NCBI GenBank assembly: GCA_025765595.1
Contig: JAIVFH010000075.1
Span: 111,497-175,496 of the forward strand
Direction: 5' to 3'
Length of the DNA: 64,000 nt
Source: Obelidium mucronatum
Taxonomy: Eukaryota; Chytridiomycota; Chytridiomycetes; Chytridiales; Chytriomycetaceae
The translations under genes were made by a program, and so were the position numbers. Shown piece after piece: positions 32,625-45,115 of the stretch. Each line of letters begins with the position of its first letter. Within the stretch, counting starts at the first letter, position 1. The notes beneath the pieces were generated by a model, which worked only from the letters and a program-made list of their open reading frames with translations, had not been told where the DNA came from and searched no databases.

Positions 32625-35600
32625 ATTAGACTGTCTAATTCAGACTGTCTAATTTAGACTGTCTAATTCAGACTGTCTAATTCAGACTGTCTAATTCAGA
32701 CTGTCTAATTTAGACTGTCTAATTCAGACGGTGCGATTAGACTGTCCAATTAGACTGTCTAATTTAGACGGTTAATTCAGACTGTCTAATTTAGACTGTC
32801 TAATTTAGACGGTTAATTCAGACTGTCTAATTTAGACTGTCTAATTCAGACGGTGCGATTAGACTGTCCAATTAGACTGTCTAATTTAGACGGTTAATTC
32901 AGACTGTCTAATTTAGACTGTCTAATTTAGACGGTGCGATTAGACTGTCCAATTAGACTGTCTAATTTAGACGGTTAATTTAGACTGTCTAATTTTTTCG
33001 ACTGTCTAATTTAATGCCCAAAACGGAATGTGTGAAATTTGGGAAGACCTCAGGAAACAACGTTACACAAGGACGCTGGTTGTGCAAAATATCATGGCCA
33101 ATCAGATTTGAAAATTTGCAGGAATGATTTTATCGGCTCACTTGAAACATGACGTTACACAAGGCTATTGATGATTGTTAAGCCCAATCAGATGTGAAAT
33201 TTTGGGATCAACCTTGTCCAGTCACCAGATAAATCACGTTACACAAGGGCACTTTGTGTTAAAAATTTCATTCCCCATCAGATTCGGTATAATATTCAAA
33301 AGTCTACTTATAAGGTTACCTGGAAAATGACGTTACACAAGTTCTAAGATGATGAAAAATACACTATTACTATTAATACAATTAAGAATAGTACTCTTAG
33401 ACACTATGCAATAATGTTACACAAGATTTACCTTGATGGGAAAAAAACTTATGCAGTACTCTCATCTCTTTGATACTTCAAGCATCAGTTGAATGAGGTA
33501 AAAAAATCCATATTAGTTAAAAGACGTTACACGAGCGTTACACGAGGCTTACACGAGTCCCTGTCCAACCCTAACCCATTAGACTGTCTAATTTAGACGG
33601 TTAATTCAGACTGTCTAATTTAGACTGTCTAATTCAGACGGTGCGATTAGACTGTCCAATTAGACTGTCTAATTTAGACGGTTAATTCAGACTGTCTAAT
33701 TTAGACTGTCTAATTCAGACGGTGCGATTAGACTGTCCAATTAGACTGTCTAATTTAGACGGTTAATTCAGACTGTCTAATTTAGACTGTCTAATTCAGA
33801 CGGTTAATTCAGACTGTCTAATTTAGACTGTCTAATTCAGACGGTGCGATTAGACTGTCCAATTAGACTGTCTAATTTAGACGGTTAATTCAGACTGTCT
33901 AATTTAGACTGTCTAATTTAGACGGTGCGATTAGACTGTCCAATTAGACTGTCTAATTTAGACGGTTAATTTAGACTGTTAGGGTTAGGGTTAAGACGGT
34001 TAATTCAGACTGTCTAATTTAGACTGTCTAATTCAGACGGTGCGATTAGACTGTCCAATTAGACTGTCTAATTTAGACGGTTAATTCAGACTGTCTAATT
34101 TAGACTGTCTAATTCAGACGGTGCGATTAGACTGTCCAATTAGACTGTCTAATTTAGACGGTTAATTTCTGTCCAATTAGACTGTCTAATTTAGACGGTT
34201 AATTCAGACTGTCTAATTTAGACTGTCTAATTCAGACGGTGCGATTAGACTGTCCAATTAGACTGTCTAATTTAGACGGTTAATTCAGACTGTCTAATTT
34301 AGACTGTCTAATTCAGACGGTGCGATTAGACTGTCCAATTAGACTGTCTAATTTAGACGGTTAATTCAGACTGTCTAATTTAGACTGTCTAATTCAGACG
34401 GTGCGATTAGACTGTCCAATTAGACTGTCTAATTTAGACGGTTAATTCAGACTGTCTAATTTAGACTGTCTAATTTAGACGGTGCGATTAGACTGTCTAA
34501 TTTAGACTGTCTAATTCAGACGGTGCGATTAGACTGTCCAATTAGACTGTCTAATTTAGACGGTTAATTCAGACTGTCTAATTTAGACTGTCTAATTTAG
34601 ACGGTTAATTCAGACTGTCTAATTTAGACTGTCTAATTCAGACGGTTAATTCAGACTGTCTAATTTAGACTGTCTAATTCAGACGGTGCGATTAGACTGT
34701 CCAATTAGACTGTCTAATTTAGACGGTTAATTCAGACTGTCTAATTTAGACTGTCTAATTTAGACGGTGCGATTAGACTGTCCAATTAGACTGTCTAATT
34801 TAGACGGTTAATTTAGACTGTCTAATTTAGACTGTCTAATTTAGACGGTCAATTCAGACTGTCTAATTTTTTCGACTGTCTAATTTAATGCCCAAACGGA
34901 ATGTGTGAAATTTGGGAAGACCTTAGGAAACAACGTTACACAAGGACGCTGGTTGTGCAAAATATCATGGCCAATCAGATTTGAAAATTTGCAGGAATGA
35001 TTTTATCGGCTCACTTGAAAAATGACGTTACACAAGGCTATTGATGATTGTTAAGCCCAATCAGATGTGAAATTTTGGGATCAACCTTGTCCAGTCACCA
35101 GATAAATCACGTTACACAAGGGCACTTTGTGTTAAAAATTTCATTCCCCATCAGATTCGGTATAATATTCAAAAGTCTACTTATAAGGTTACCTGGAAAA
35201 TGACGTTACACAAGTTCTAAGATGATGAAAAATACACTATTACTATTAATACAATTAAGAATAGTACTCTTAGACACTATGCAATAATGTTACACAAGAT
35301 TTACCTTGATGGGAAAAAAACTTATACAGTACTCTCATCTCTTTGATACTTCAAGCATCAGTTGAATGAGGTTAAAAAAATCCATATTAGTTAAAAGACG
35401 TTACACGAGCGTTACACGAGCCTTACACGCGTCCCTGTCCAACCCTAACCCATTAGACTGTCTAATTTAGACGGTTAATTCAGACTGTCTAATTTAGACT
35501 GTCTAATTCAGACGGTGCGATTAGACTGTCCAATTAGACTGTCTAATTTAGACGGTTAATTCAGACTGTCTAATTTAGACTGTCTAATTCAGACGGTGCG

Positions 35601-37734
35601 ATTAGACTGTCCAATTAGACTGTCTAATTTAGACGGTTAATTCAGACTGTCTAATTTAGACTGTCTAATTTAGACGGTGCGATTAGACTGTCTAATTTAG
35701 ACTGTCTAATTCAGACGGTGCGATTAGACTGTCCAATTAGACTGTCTAATTTAGACGGTTAATTCAGACTGTCTAATTTAGACGGTTAATTCAGACTGTC
35801 TAATTTAGACTGTCTAATTCAGACGGTGCGATTAGACTGTCCAATTAGACTGTCTAATTTAGACGGTTAATTCAGACTGTCTAATTTAGACTGTCTAATT
35901 CAGACGGTGCGATTAGACTGTCCAATTAGACTGTCTAATTTAGACGGTTAATTCAGACTGTCTAATTTAGACTGTCTAATTTAGACGGTGCGATTAGACT
36001 GTCTAATTTAGACTGTCTAATTCAGACGGTGCGATTAGACTGTCCAATTAGACTGTCTAATTTAGACGGTTAATTCAGACTGTCTAATTTAGACTGTCTA
36101 ATTTAGACGGTTAATTCAGACTGTCTAATTTAGACTGTCTAATTCAGACGGTTAATTCAGACTGTCTAATTTAGACTGTCTAATTCAGACGGTGCGATTA
36201 GACTGTCCAATTAGACTGTCTAATTTAGACGGTTAATTCAGACTGTCTAATTTAGACTGTCTAATTTAGACGGTGCGATTAGACTGTCTAATTTAGACTG
36301 TCTAATTCAGACGGTGCGATTAGACTGTCCAATTAGACTGTCTAATTTAGACGGTCAATTCAGACTGTCTAATTTTTTCGACTGTCTAATTTAATGCCCA
36401 AACGGAATGTGTGAAATTTGGGAAGACCTTAGGAAACAACGTTACACAAGGACGCTGGTTGTGCAAAATATCATGGCCAATCAGATTTGAAAATTTGCAG
36501 GAATGATTTTATCGGCTCACTTGAAAAATGACGTTACACAAGGCTATTGATGATTGTTAAGCCCAATCAGATGTGAAATTTTGGGATCAACCTTGTCCAG
36601 TCACCAGATAAATCACGTTACACAAGGGCACTTTGTGTTAAAAATTTCATTCCCCATCAGATTCGGTATAATATTCAAAAGTCTACTTATAAGGTTACCT
36701 GGAAAATGACGTTACACAAGTTCTAAGATGATGAAAAATACACTATTACTATTAATACAATTAAGAATAGTACTCTTAGACACTATGCAATAATGTTACA
36801 CAAGATTTACCTTGATGGGAAAAAAACTTATACAGTACTCTCATCTCTTTGATACTTCAAGCATCAGTTGAATGAGGTTAAAAAAATCCATATTAGTTAA
36901 AAGACGTTACACGAGCGTTACACGAGCCTTACACGCGTCCCTGTCCAACCCTAACCCATTAGACTGTCTAATTTAGACGGTTAATTCAGACTGTCTAATT
37001 TAGACTGTCTAATTCAGACGGTGCGATTAGACTGTCCAATTAGACTGTCTAATTTAGACGGTTAATTCAGACTGTCTAATTTAGACGGTGCGATTAGACT
37101 GTCCAATTAGACTGTCTAATTCAGACGGTTAATTCAGACTGTCTAATTTAGACTGTCTAATTCAGACGGTGCGATTAGACTGTCCAATTAGACTGTCTAA
37201 TTTAGACGGTTAATTCAGACTGTCTAATTTAGACTGTCTAATTCAGACGGTGCGATTAGACTGTCCAATTAGACTGTCTAATTTAGACGGTTAATTCAGA
37301 CTGTCTAATTTAGACTGTCTAATTCAGACGGTGCGATTAGACTGTCCAATTAGACTGTCTAATTTAGACGGTTAATTCAGACTGTCTAATTTAGACTGTC
37401 TAATTCAGACGGTGCGATTAGACTGTCCAATTAGACTGTCTAATTTAGACGGTTAATTCAGACTGTCTAATTTAGACTGTCTAATTTAGACGGTGCGATT
37501 AGACTGTCTAATTTAGACTGTCTAATTCAGACGGTGCGATTAGACTGTCCAATTAGACTGTCTAATTTAGACGGTTAATTCAGACTGTCTAATTTAGACG
37601 GTTAATTCAGACTGTCTAATTTAGACTGTCTAATTCAGACGGTGCGATTAGACTGTCCAATTAGACTGTCTAATTTAGACGGTTAATTCAGACTGTCTAA
37701 TTTAGACTGTCTAATTCAGACGGTGCGATTAGAC
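32625..37734. repeat. Sat2 arrays with three spacer-2 copies (amplified unit)
   Basis: Sat2 is made of 13-14-base words AGACTGTCTAATT with variants AGACGGTTAATTC and AGACGGTGCGATT, arranged in an 81-base higher-order unit of six words. Spacer 2 (about 580 bases, unique AT-rich sequence with GTTACACAAG motifs) appears three times here, at about 33,000-33,585, 34,865-35,452 and 36,372-36,957, where later units have it once. A stray TTAGGGTTAGGG lies within Sat2 at 33979-33992. Each spacer ends with CCAACCCTAACCC. Confidence 0.9.
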
Positions 37735-37765
37735 TTAGGGTCAGGGTTAGGGTTAGGGTTAGGGC
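37735..37765 (+). repeat. Telomeric TTAGGG tract
   Basis: TTAGGG-type repeat (TTAGGGTCAGGG, then three or four perfect repeats) directly followed by the LINE poly(T). Confidence 0.93.
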
Positions 37766-37905
37766 TTTTTTTTTTTTTTTTTTTTTAATGTTAAAGTTTA
37801 TTGCCTCCGGTAACCCAAGAGGATAACAACCAAAGATGTAAGTTAAAGAAGAAGAAGAAGTAGAAGAAAAGTTAAAGAAAAAGTTGATAAGAAAATAAAG
37901 TCAAC

Positions 37906-40272
37906 TTAAGAAATTTCGCCAAGAAAATAGAGTCGAGCATACGCCTCCGGTAGTTTGTTGGTAGCAATGAGCCGAGGTACTTGTGAATCGGCAGGGAAGT
38001 TTCGAGCCAGGTGGTGTCGAACAAGTTTTTGATGTTGGTCGAGAGAGAGAGTAGAATCCCGCAGAACGTTGGCCATACTGTAGGGTGGGTTGAATTTAAT
38101 AGCTTTTGAAGAGAATCCATCGAGCTCAGCCTGTTTAGTGAGTAAGTTTTTGAAGTGGTTGAAGATAGCAGTTTTGATGTCAGAGTCGACAGGTCCTTTG
38201 CGGTAAGTAGAAGAAATGGATTTGATGGTTTTGTTGCTGCTGAGGGCTGAGTGAAGTTTGCAGTTGTCAGCAGGAATAAGTTGTGGCATCTTGGAAGCCA
38301 TTCGACAGGTAATGAAGTCAGCCCGGTCCAAGAAGCTTGGGAGAAATAGAAGACGACGGATAGCAGAAGACTGAAGTGGAACTGGTGGTTGCAGTGGCTT
38401 GAAGATCCATTGGCAGATTTGATTGGTAAGACCAGACCCAGCAGAGCCAAGTGCAAGACGTTCTGATTGAGAGATGGTAGCGTTAGCGAGCGGTAAAGAA
38501 TATTCCCACTTTGGACGGATAAGAGAGACAAAGATGGCCCGGCGAGACTGGGTGGTCCATGAAGAAGCATGTGGAGAAGCGGAGATGGTTTCAAAGGAGC
38601 GACGAGCTTGGTGGATTTTTCCCATGAAATAGTTGAAGAATTGAGGACCAGCAGTGGAGAGTGGCAGCCCAAGGTAGCGGTCTCGCTCTTTAGCAGGAAT
38701 AGTGGTACCGTTGTAGATGAGTGGTGGCCCAGTGTAGTTGATGGTGGTACACTTGGATGGAGAGAGCGTAAGTCGACTCGAGATACAGAAGTTGACAATA
38801 ATGGCAAAAGCCTTTTGAAGAAGAAAATCAGAAAAGGTGCGAACAGAAATATCGTCGGCAAAGAAAGAAGAAGGTGTAGTGCCGCGAGTAGGAGGGAGTT
38901 CAGAAACTAATTCAAAAGCAAGAGGATCAATAAAAATGTTGAACAAAATTGGAGAAAGAGAAGAGCCTTGTGGTAAACCACGCGAGCGGGTGATGATACA
39001 AGTATACTTGTCACCATAGAGAACCCTGGTGTAGGTACGGTGGAAGAGTTGGTGGACAGAAGCCAAGATGTTGAGGTGGAATGGACAGTTGGACTGGAGA
39101 AGTTTAGACTTGAGGCGGTCGAGTAGAATTGGAATGTCAACAGTGTCGTAAGCCTTGTAGAAATCAGTGAGTAGAGTGCGAGTATCCTTGGAAGCAGTGT
39201 TGGCAGCCCAGGCTAAGTTGGAAGAGGTGGAACGACCTGGTTGGAAACCTTGTTGTGTAAAATGGACAGTAGTAAAACGACGGAGATAAACATGGAGACA
39301 CTTTTCGTAGAGCAGACGGAGACAGTTGCCGACCCCGAGCGGTCGGAAGTCAAGGAGAGTTGGGTGGAGCGGTGGAGTAGAGGACTTGGGAATGAGGATG
39401 GTGTTGAAGGCCCTCCATTGTTCAGGAATGATACCATGGGAGAAGCAGACTTGAAAGAGACTGGACAGAGCAGGGAGAATATCGGTAGAGTGGACCAATT
39501 GTTTGAGCAGATTCCAAGAGATTCCATCAGGCCCCGACGCCTTCTGAAGTGGGTAAGCAGTGATTAGAGCTAGAAGTTGGTCAGTGGTAGCAAAGACAAA
39601 GTTTTCCGGTAGATCTGGCGGGTTGGCGGGGTCAATGAGTGGAGGCGGCGACTGGTAAAGAGGGTCCATGGAGCGGTAGAGATTTCGAAAAGTACTTCTG
39701 GCTTCATCGAGTTGTTTTGGAGACGGAGAGAACCCATACTGGAGAGTACTTTTTGGACTGGAGGAAGACTTTGCCTGGCGAATAGCATCCAAGGTGGTAG
39801 TGGTTTTAGTTTTTGGGAGGGGGGAGTGGTGTGGAGGTAATGTTGCCTTCTTAGGGCCGTACAGCAGAGCTGCAAGCTGACGCAGTTTGTCACTGATTTG
39901 GTTATACAAATCATCAATGACAGTTTGGGGAGGAAATTCAGATACAGAAAGTAAAGATATATTCGCAAAAATATTTTTATGGAGTGGTAAACGAGTGAGT
40001 TTTGGGAGGCGATGATAATTAAAACGAACGAGATGTTCAGGGTTAAAAGCTAAAGGGGATTGTAAAATAGTTTTGGGAGAGGATGGATGCATAGAAGCAA
40101 AATAAGATTCAGAAGAAAGTGGCACAGTAGTACTGGATAACCCAGCTGAAGAAGAAAAAGATGGAGAGGCGGGTGAAGGAGCGGCACTAGAAGAAACGGC
40201 CAAGAAATTAGAAGAAGAAACAAAAGATACAGAAGAACCTGAGACCAGTGGACCAGAAGGAGACTTAACCAT
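37906..40272 (-). CDS. LINE ORF2 reverse transcriptase, copy 2, intact
   Basis: 788 residues from the ATG at 40272, which overlaps the ORF1 stop in ATGGTTAA; the frame is open 37 codons further upstream. RT motifs in order: motif 0 GPDGI (247-251), motif 1/2 region LDFRPLGVGN (308-316), motif A D370-FYKAYD, motif B RGLPQGSSLSP (431-441), motif C FADD (471-474), then the YLGLPLS thumb region. Residues 1-200 are Ser/Pro-rich and hold no apurinic-endonuclease motifs. The 250 C-terminal residues show no CCHC knuckle, no PD-D/E-type restriction-like endonuclease pattern and no RNase H. It should copy element RNA into DNA at a primer end; clade not assigned. Confidence 0.92.
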   Translation of the reverse strand: MVKSPSGPLVSGSSVSFVSSSNFLAVSSSAAPSPASPSFSSSAGLSSTTVPLSSESYFASMHPSSPKTILQSPLAFNPEHLVRFNYHRLPKLTRLPLHKNIFANISLLSVSEFPPQTVIDDLYNQISDKLRQLAALLYGPKKATLPPHHSPLPKTKTTTTLDAIRQAKSSSSPKSTLQYGFSPSPKQLDEARSTFRNLYRSMDPLYQSPPPLIDPANPPDLPENFVFATTDQLLALITAYPLQKASGPDGISWNLLKQLVHSTDILPALSSLFQVCFSHGIIPEQWRAFNTILIPKSSTPPLHPTLLDFRPLGVGNCLRLLYEKCLHVYLRRFTTVHFTQQGFQPGRSTSSNLAWAANTASKDTRTLLTDFYKAYDTVDIPILLDRLKSKLLQSNCPFHLNILASVHQLFHRTYTRVLYGDKYTCIITRSRGLPQGSSLSPILFNIFIDPLAFELVSELPPTRGTTPSSFFADDISVRTFSDFLLQKAFAIIVNFCISSRLTLSPSKCTTINYTGPPLIYNGTTIPAKERDRYLGLPLSTAGPQFFNYFMGKIHQARRSFETISASPHASSWTTQSRRAIFVSLIRPKWEYSLPLANATISQSERLALGSAGSGLTNQICQWIFKPLQPPVPLQSSAIRRLLFLPSFLDRADFITCRMASKMPQLIPADNCKLHSALSSNKTIKSISSTYRKGPVDSDIKTAIFNHFKNLLTKQAELDGFSSKAIKFNPPYSMANVLRDSTLSLDQHQKLVRHHLARNFPADSQVPRLIATNKLPEAYARLYFLGEIS

Positions 40273-40747
40273 CGACTTGGGAAGGAGCTGAAGATTCCAT
40301 GGCTCCGTCATCGACAAAAGTAGCACGACCTTTTCCTTTGGGAGATGGACCAGGAGGAGCTTGCCTAGAGTTTTCTTCAGCAATGAGAGCTCTCATTGCT
40401 TCAGACTGTGTGTGTTTCTCGTACAAGTGGTCGGCCCAGCCAGCAAAGAAGCCTTGGACCCGGACATAAGGAGAAGACTCAGCAATCTTGATAACCCTCT
40501 TGTAGTTCCAGAGCAGTTGCTTGGCAGATACAGAGTCCTTGTCCATTTGGAAGTTTTCCAGGACCTTAAACCCCAGTTTAGTAAGTTTCTGTGCGATGAA
40601 CCCGGCAAAGGTAATGTTGACAGTGAGCTCCATAGTAGCAGCCCCGACAGAGGAGAAGTTGTAGATTTCCCTAACAGGTACTTTCACCAACTCCAGTTTC
40701 TGCTTAAGCTGCGAATAAGGGATCTTTGTGAACCCAATCACATACAG
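40265..40747 (-). pseudogene. LINE ORF1 remnant, copy 2
   Basis: C-terminal 158-161 residues of ORF1 (RRM-like half and basic tail), cut at the element's 5' junction with module A. Coding region remains open but lacks its own start apart from the internal ATG at 40741. Confidence 0.85.
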
Positions 40748-40757
40748 GAGTGCAACG

Positions 40758-41198
40758 TTCTTTACTCATGGGGGAGGTTGGGGAGAGTTAGGGTTTCTCC
40801 GGAAATTTTTATGATATAAAAGTTGCCTACTGGGGGACTTGAACCCCTGGCCTGCACACCGCATGGATGTGCCTTACCAACTGAGCTATGGTGATGTGTG
40901 TTTTTGCTGGCAAATACAAGGTGTAAGTGGAGACAATAATTCAAACTTTGCTGAAATTTTTTGAACAAAAACACATAACTTCTATGAATTAATCTTTTTA
41001 AACCTTACCTTGACCAAAAAAAAAAATAATTCAGTTTTCTACTTTAAGTTTCAAAGAGAAAAACCTGAAAATCCAAGATAGAAGCGGGGATTGAACTGGC
41101 CACCCACTGGTTCAAAAGCAAATGACACACCAGATATGCCATAACTTCTACATTTTTCACAAGAAAAGCCAGTTTTATTATATACAAAACCACAAGCC
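40758..41198 (-). repeat. tRNA-like module A, copy 3
   Basis: As earlier copies; minus-strand TAGCTCAGTTGGTAAGGCAC and GGGGTTCAAGTCCCCC are both well preserved here (about 40886-40837). Confidence 0.8.
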
Positions 41199-42975
41199 AA
41201 ATTGGGCTGCTTTGGAATTAGGCTGCTTTGGAATTGGGCTGCTTTGGAATTAGGCAGCCTAATTGGGCTGCTTTGGGGAATTGGGCTGGTTCGGAATATT
41301 AGGCTGCCTAATTGGGCTGGTTCGGAATATTAGGCAGCCTAATTGGGCTGGTTCGGAATATTAGGCTGCCTAATTGGGCTGGTTCGGAATATTAGGCAGC
41401 CTAATTGGGCTGGTTCGGAATATTAGGCAGCCTAATTGGGCTGGTTCGGAATATTAGGCTGCCTAATTGGGCTGGTTCGGTGAATTGGGCTGGTTCGAAA
41501 TATTAGGCAGCCTAATTGGGCTGGTTCGGTGAATTGGGCTGGTTCGGAATATTAGGCAGCCTGATTGGGCTGGGCTATGCTGGAAGATGTTACACAAGGG
41601 ACCAATTTGAAAGTCCTTCAATCAGATTTTTCAAAATTTTTGACTTATGGCCCAATAAAGTTACATGAGCCTAAATTTGTATACCTATTGATGTTAAAAT
41701 TATTGCTCTAAATTTTTCGGTTCTGCTGCAAGCAGTTTGCCTTGGAACATCAGTCAGTTGCAAAATTTTTTCTGTGAATTACGCTCGCCAAATTAGGTTA
41801 CACGAGACACTCTATAATACTTAAGTAGTTGGTATTAGAACTTTTGATTTCCTCAAAACGTTACACGAGCCACCAAAACATAAAAATTTCCAAGTTCTGC
41901 AAGTACTGCAAGCAAATTGCCTTGAAAAAACAATCAAGCCTATAAGTCTGCACAATTTAACTGGGAATTCCACTTGCCCAATGACGTTACACGAGAGTCT
42001 CTATGACAGTAAGTGGTTGGTATTACAATGTTTGATTTTGGCAGTGCAACAAAAACGTTACACGAGCCTCCAAAACTTAAAAATTTCCAAGTTCTGCAAG
42101 TACTGCAAGCAAATTGCCTTGAAAAAACAATCAAGCCTATAAGTCTGCACAATTTAACTGGGAATTCCACTTGCCCAATGACGTTACACGAGAGTCTCTA
42201 TGATAGTAAAAGGTTGGTATTTCAATGTTTGATTTTGGCAGTGCAACAAAAACGTTACACGAGCCACCAAAACATAAAAATTTCCAAGTTCTGCAAGTAC
42301 TGCAAGCAAATTGCCTTGAAAAAACAATCAAGCCTATAAGTCTGCACAATTTAACTGGGAATTCCACTTGCCCAATGACGTTACACGAGAGTCTCTATGA
42401 CAGTAAGTGGTTGGTATTACAATGTTTGATTTTGGCAGTGCAACAAAAACGTTACACGAGCCTCCAAAACTTAAAAATTTCCAAGTTCTGCGAGTACTGC
42501 AAGCAAATTGCCTTGAAAAATAAATCAAGCCTATAAGTCTGCACAATTTATGAAAAAACTGCAGTAGCCCAATTATGTTACACAAGACTCACTATGTGTA
42601 CAGAGTAGTTCCCATAAGAGTTCACTGCACCAAAAACATTACAGAAGCCTACAAAAATTGAAAATTTTTAGGTTGGCAAGAAGTGAGCAGCTTGCCTTGA
42701 AATGAGTTTGCACAATATTTCCAAGAAATGCACTAGCTCAATTACGTTACACGCAACACAAGCCTCCAGAAGGGGCTGCTTGGGGGAACTGGCCTGCTTT
42801 GGAAAGTAGGCAGCCTAACTGGGCTGTTTCAGAATACTAGGCTGCCTAATTGGGCTGGTTCGGAAAAATTGGGCTGCTTTGGGACATTGGGCTGGTTTGG
42901 AATACTAGGCAGCCTAATTGGGCTGCTTTGGGGAATTGGGCTGGTTCGGAATATTAGGCAGCCTAATTGGGCTGG
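41199..42975. repeat. Sat1 - spacer 1 - Sat1 block, unit 1
   Basis: Sat1 41199-41576, spacer 1 41577-42770 with four 197-base repeats, Sat1 42771-42975. Confidence 0.9.
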
Positions 42976-43462
42976 TTCTTTACTCATGGGGGAGGTTGGG
43001 GAGAGTTAGGGTTTCTCCGGAAATTTTTATTATATAAAAGTTGCCTACTGGGGGACTTGAACCCCTGGCCTGTGCACCTCATGTCTGTGCTTTACCAACT
43101 GAGATATAAGGGATGTTGTTAATTCTATCTTTTGACATGAATAAGTATGGTTATTATGGAAAACAATAGACAGTCCTAGTTAGAAGCTTGCACTTTCAAA
43201 CTGAGTTTATGGATGGCATAAAGAGTCTTGACAAGACTGAAATAGAGGTATTCAGTCAAACTCTGCTGTCCAAATTCGTGTTTTTCCCACATATTAGACT
43301 GAGGGATAGATTATCAGAAAGTTGAAACAATTGAAAAACAACCAAAAGTTGACAGTGCTGGGGATTGAACCAGTGACCCTCAAATTCCAAAAAGAACTGC
43401 TTGTCCGATGAGCTAAAATAACACATTTATTCATTGAAATTTCATAAGTTGTTCTCATTAGA
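42976..43462 (-). repeat. tRNA-like module B, copy 2
   Basis: Same structure as the copy at 32129, joined at the same Sat1 position (GGGCTGG/TTCTTTACTC). Confidence 0.8.
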
Positions 43463-44943
43463 AAAGGTCTAATTAGACTGTCTAATTCAGACTGTCTAAT
43501 TTAGACTGTCTAATTCAGACTGTCTAATTCAGACTGTCTAATTCAGACTGTCTAATTTAGACTGTCTAATTCAGACGGTGCGATTAGACTGTCCAATTAG
43601 ACTGTCTAATTTAGACGGTTAATTCAGACTGTCTAATTTAGACTGTCTAATTTAGACGGTTAATTCAGACTGTCTAATTTAGACTGTCTAATTTAGACGG
43701 TGCGATTAGACTGTCCAATTAGACTGTCTAATTTAGACGGTTAATTTAGACTGTCTAATTTAGACGGTCAATTCAGACTGTCTAATTTTTTCGACTGTCT
43801 AATTTAATGCCCAAACGGAATGTGTGAAATTTGGGAAGACCTCAGGAAACAACGTTACACAAGGACGCTGGTTGTGCAAAATATCATGGCCAATCAGATT
43901 TGAAAATTTGCAGGAATGATTTTATCGGCTCACTTGAAAAATGACGTTACACAAGGCTATTGATGATTGTTAAGCCCAATCAGATGTGAAATTTTGGGAT
44001 CAACCTTGTCCAGTCACCAGATAAATCACGTTACACAAGGGCACTTTGTGTTAAAAATTTCATTCCCCATCAGATTCGGTATAATATTCAAAAGTCTACT
44101 TATAAGGTTACCTGGAAAATGACGTTACACAAGTTCTAAGATGATGAAAAATACACTATTACTATTAATACAATTAAGAATAGTACTCTTAGACACTATG
44201 CAATAATGTTACACAAGATTTACCTTGATGAGAAAAAAACTTATGCAGTACTCTCATCTCTTTGATACTTCAAGCATCAGTTGAATGAGGTAAAAAAATC
44301 CATATTAGTTAAAAGACGTTACACGAGCGTTACACGAGGCTTACACGAGTCCCTGTCCAACCCTAACCCATTAGACTGTCTAATTTAGACGGTTAATTCA
44401 GACTGTCTAATTTAGACTGTCTAATTCAGACGGTGCGATTAGACTGTCCAATTAGACTGTCTAATTTAGACGGTTAATTCAGACTGTCTAATTTAGACTG
44501 TCTAATTTAGACGGTGCGATTAGACTGTCCAATTAGACTGTCTAATTTAGACGGTTAATTCAGACTGTCTAATTTAGACTGTCTAATTTAGACGGTGCGA
44601 TTAGACTGTCCAATTAGACTGTCTAATTTAGACGGTTAATTCAGACTGTCTAATTTAGACTGTCTAATTCAGACGGTGCGATTAGACTGTCCAATTAGAC
44701 TGTCTAATTTAGACGGTTAATTCAGACTGTCTAATTTAGACGGTTAATTCAGACTGTCTAATTCAGACGGTGCGATTAGACTGTCCAATTAGACTGTCTA
44801 ATTTAGACGGTTAATTCAGACTGTCTAATTTAGACTGTCTAATTCAGACGGTGCGATTAGACTGTCCAATTAGACTGTCTAATTTAGACGGTTAATTCAG
44901 ACTGTCTAATTTAGACTGTCTAATTCAGACGGTGCGATTAGAC
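43463..44943. repeat. Sat2 - spacer 2 - Sat2 block, unit 1
   Basis: Sat2 43463-43790, spacer 2 43791-44372, Sat2 44373-44943. Confidence 0.9.
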
Positions 44944-44974
44944 TTAGGGTCAGGGTTAGGGTTAGGGTTAGGGC
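44944..44974 (+). repeat. Telomeric TTAGGG tract
   Basis: Same 31-base tract as at 37735, again joined to LINE poly(T). Confidence 0.93.
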
Positions 44975-45115
44975 TTTTTTTTTTTTTTTTTTTTTTAATG
45001 TTAAAGTTTATTGCCTCCGGTAACCCAAGAGGATAACAACCAAAGATGTAAGTTAAAGAAGAAGAAGAAGTAGAAGAAAAGTTAAAGAAAAAGTCGATAA
45101 GAAAATAAAGTCAAC

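Larger units (their letters stand above)
37766..40757 (-). mobile_element. Telomere-associated non-LTR retrotransposon, copy 2
   Basis: 2,992 bases, 5'-truncated within ORF1 at 40757, where it joins module A. ORF2 is intact. The minus-strand poly(A) (37787-37766) is followed by CCCTAA repeats. 3' UTR is about 120 bases. Confidence 0.95.

Noticed and set aside
32625..37734. Sat2 as a CRISPR-like array
   Set aside because: The words are head-to-tail without unique spacers, and the genome is eukaryotic.
40837..40895. A true tRNA gene in module A
   Set aside because: A- and B-box-like sequences are present, but the bases flanking them cannot form a seven-pair acceptor stem and the D stem is imperfect.
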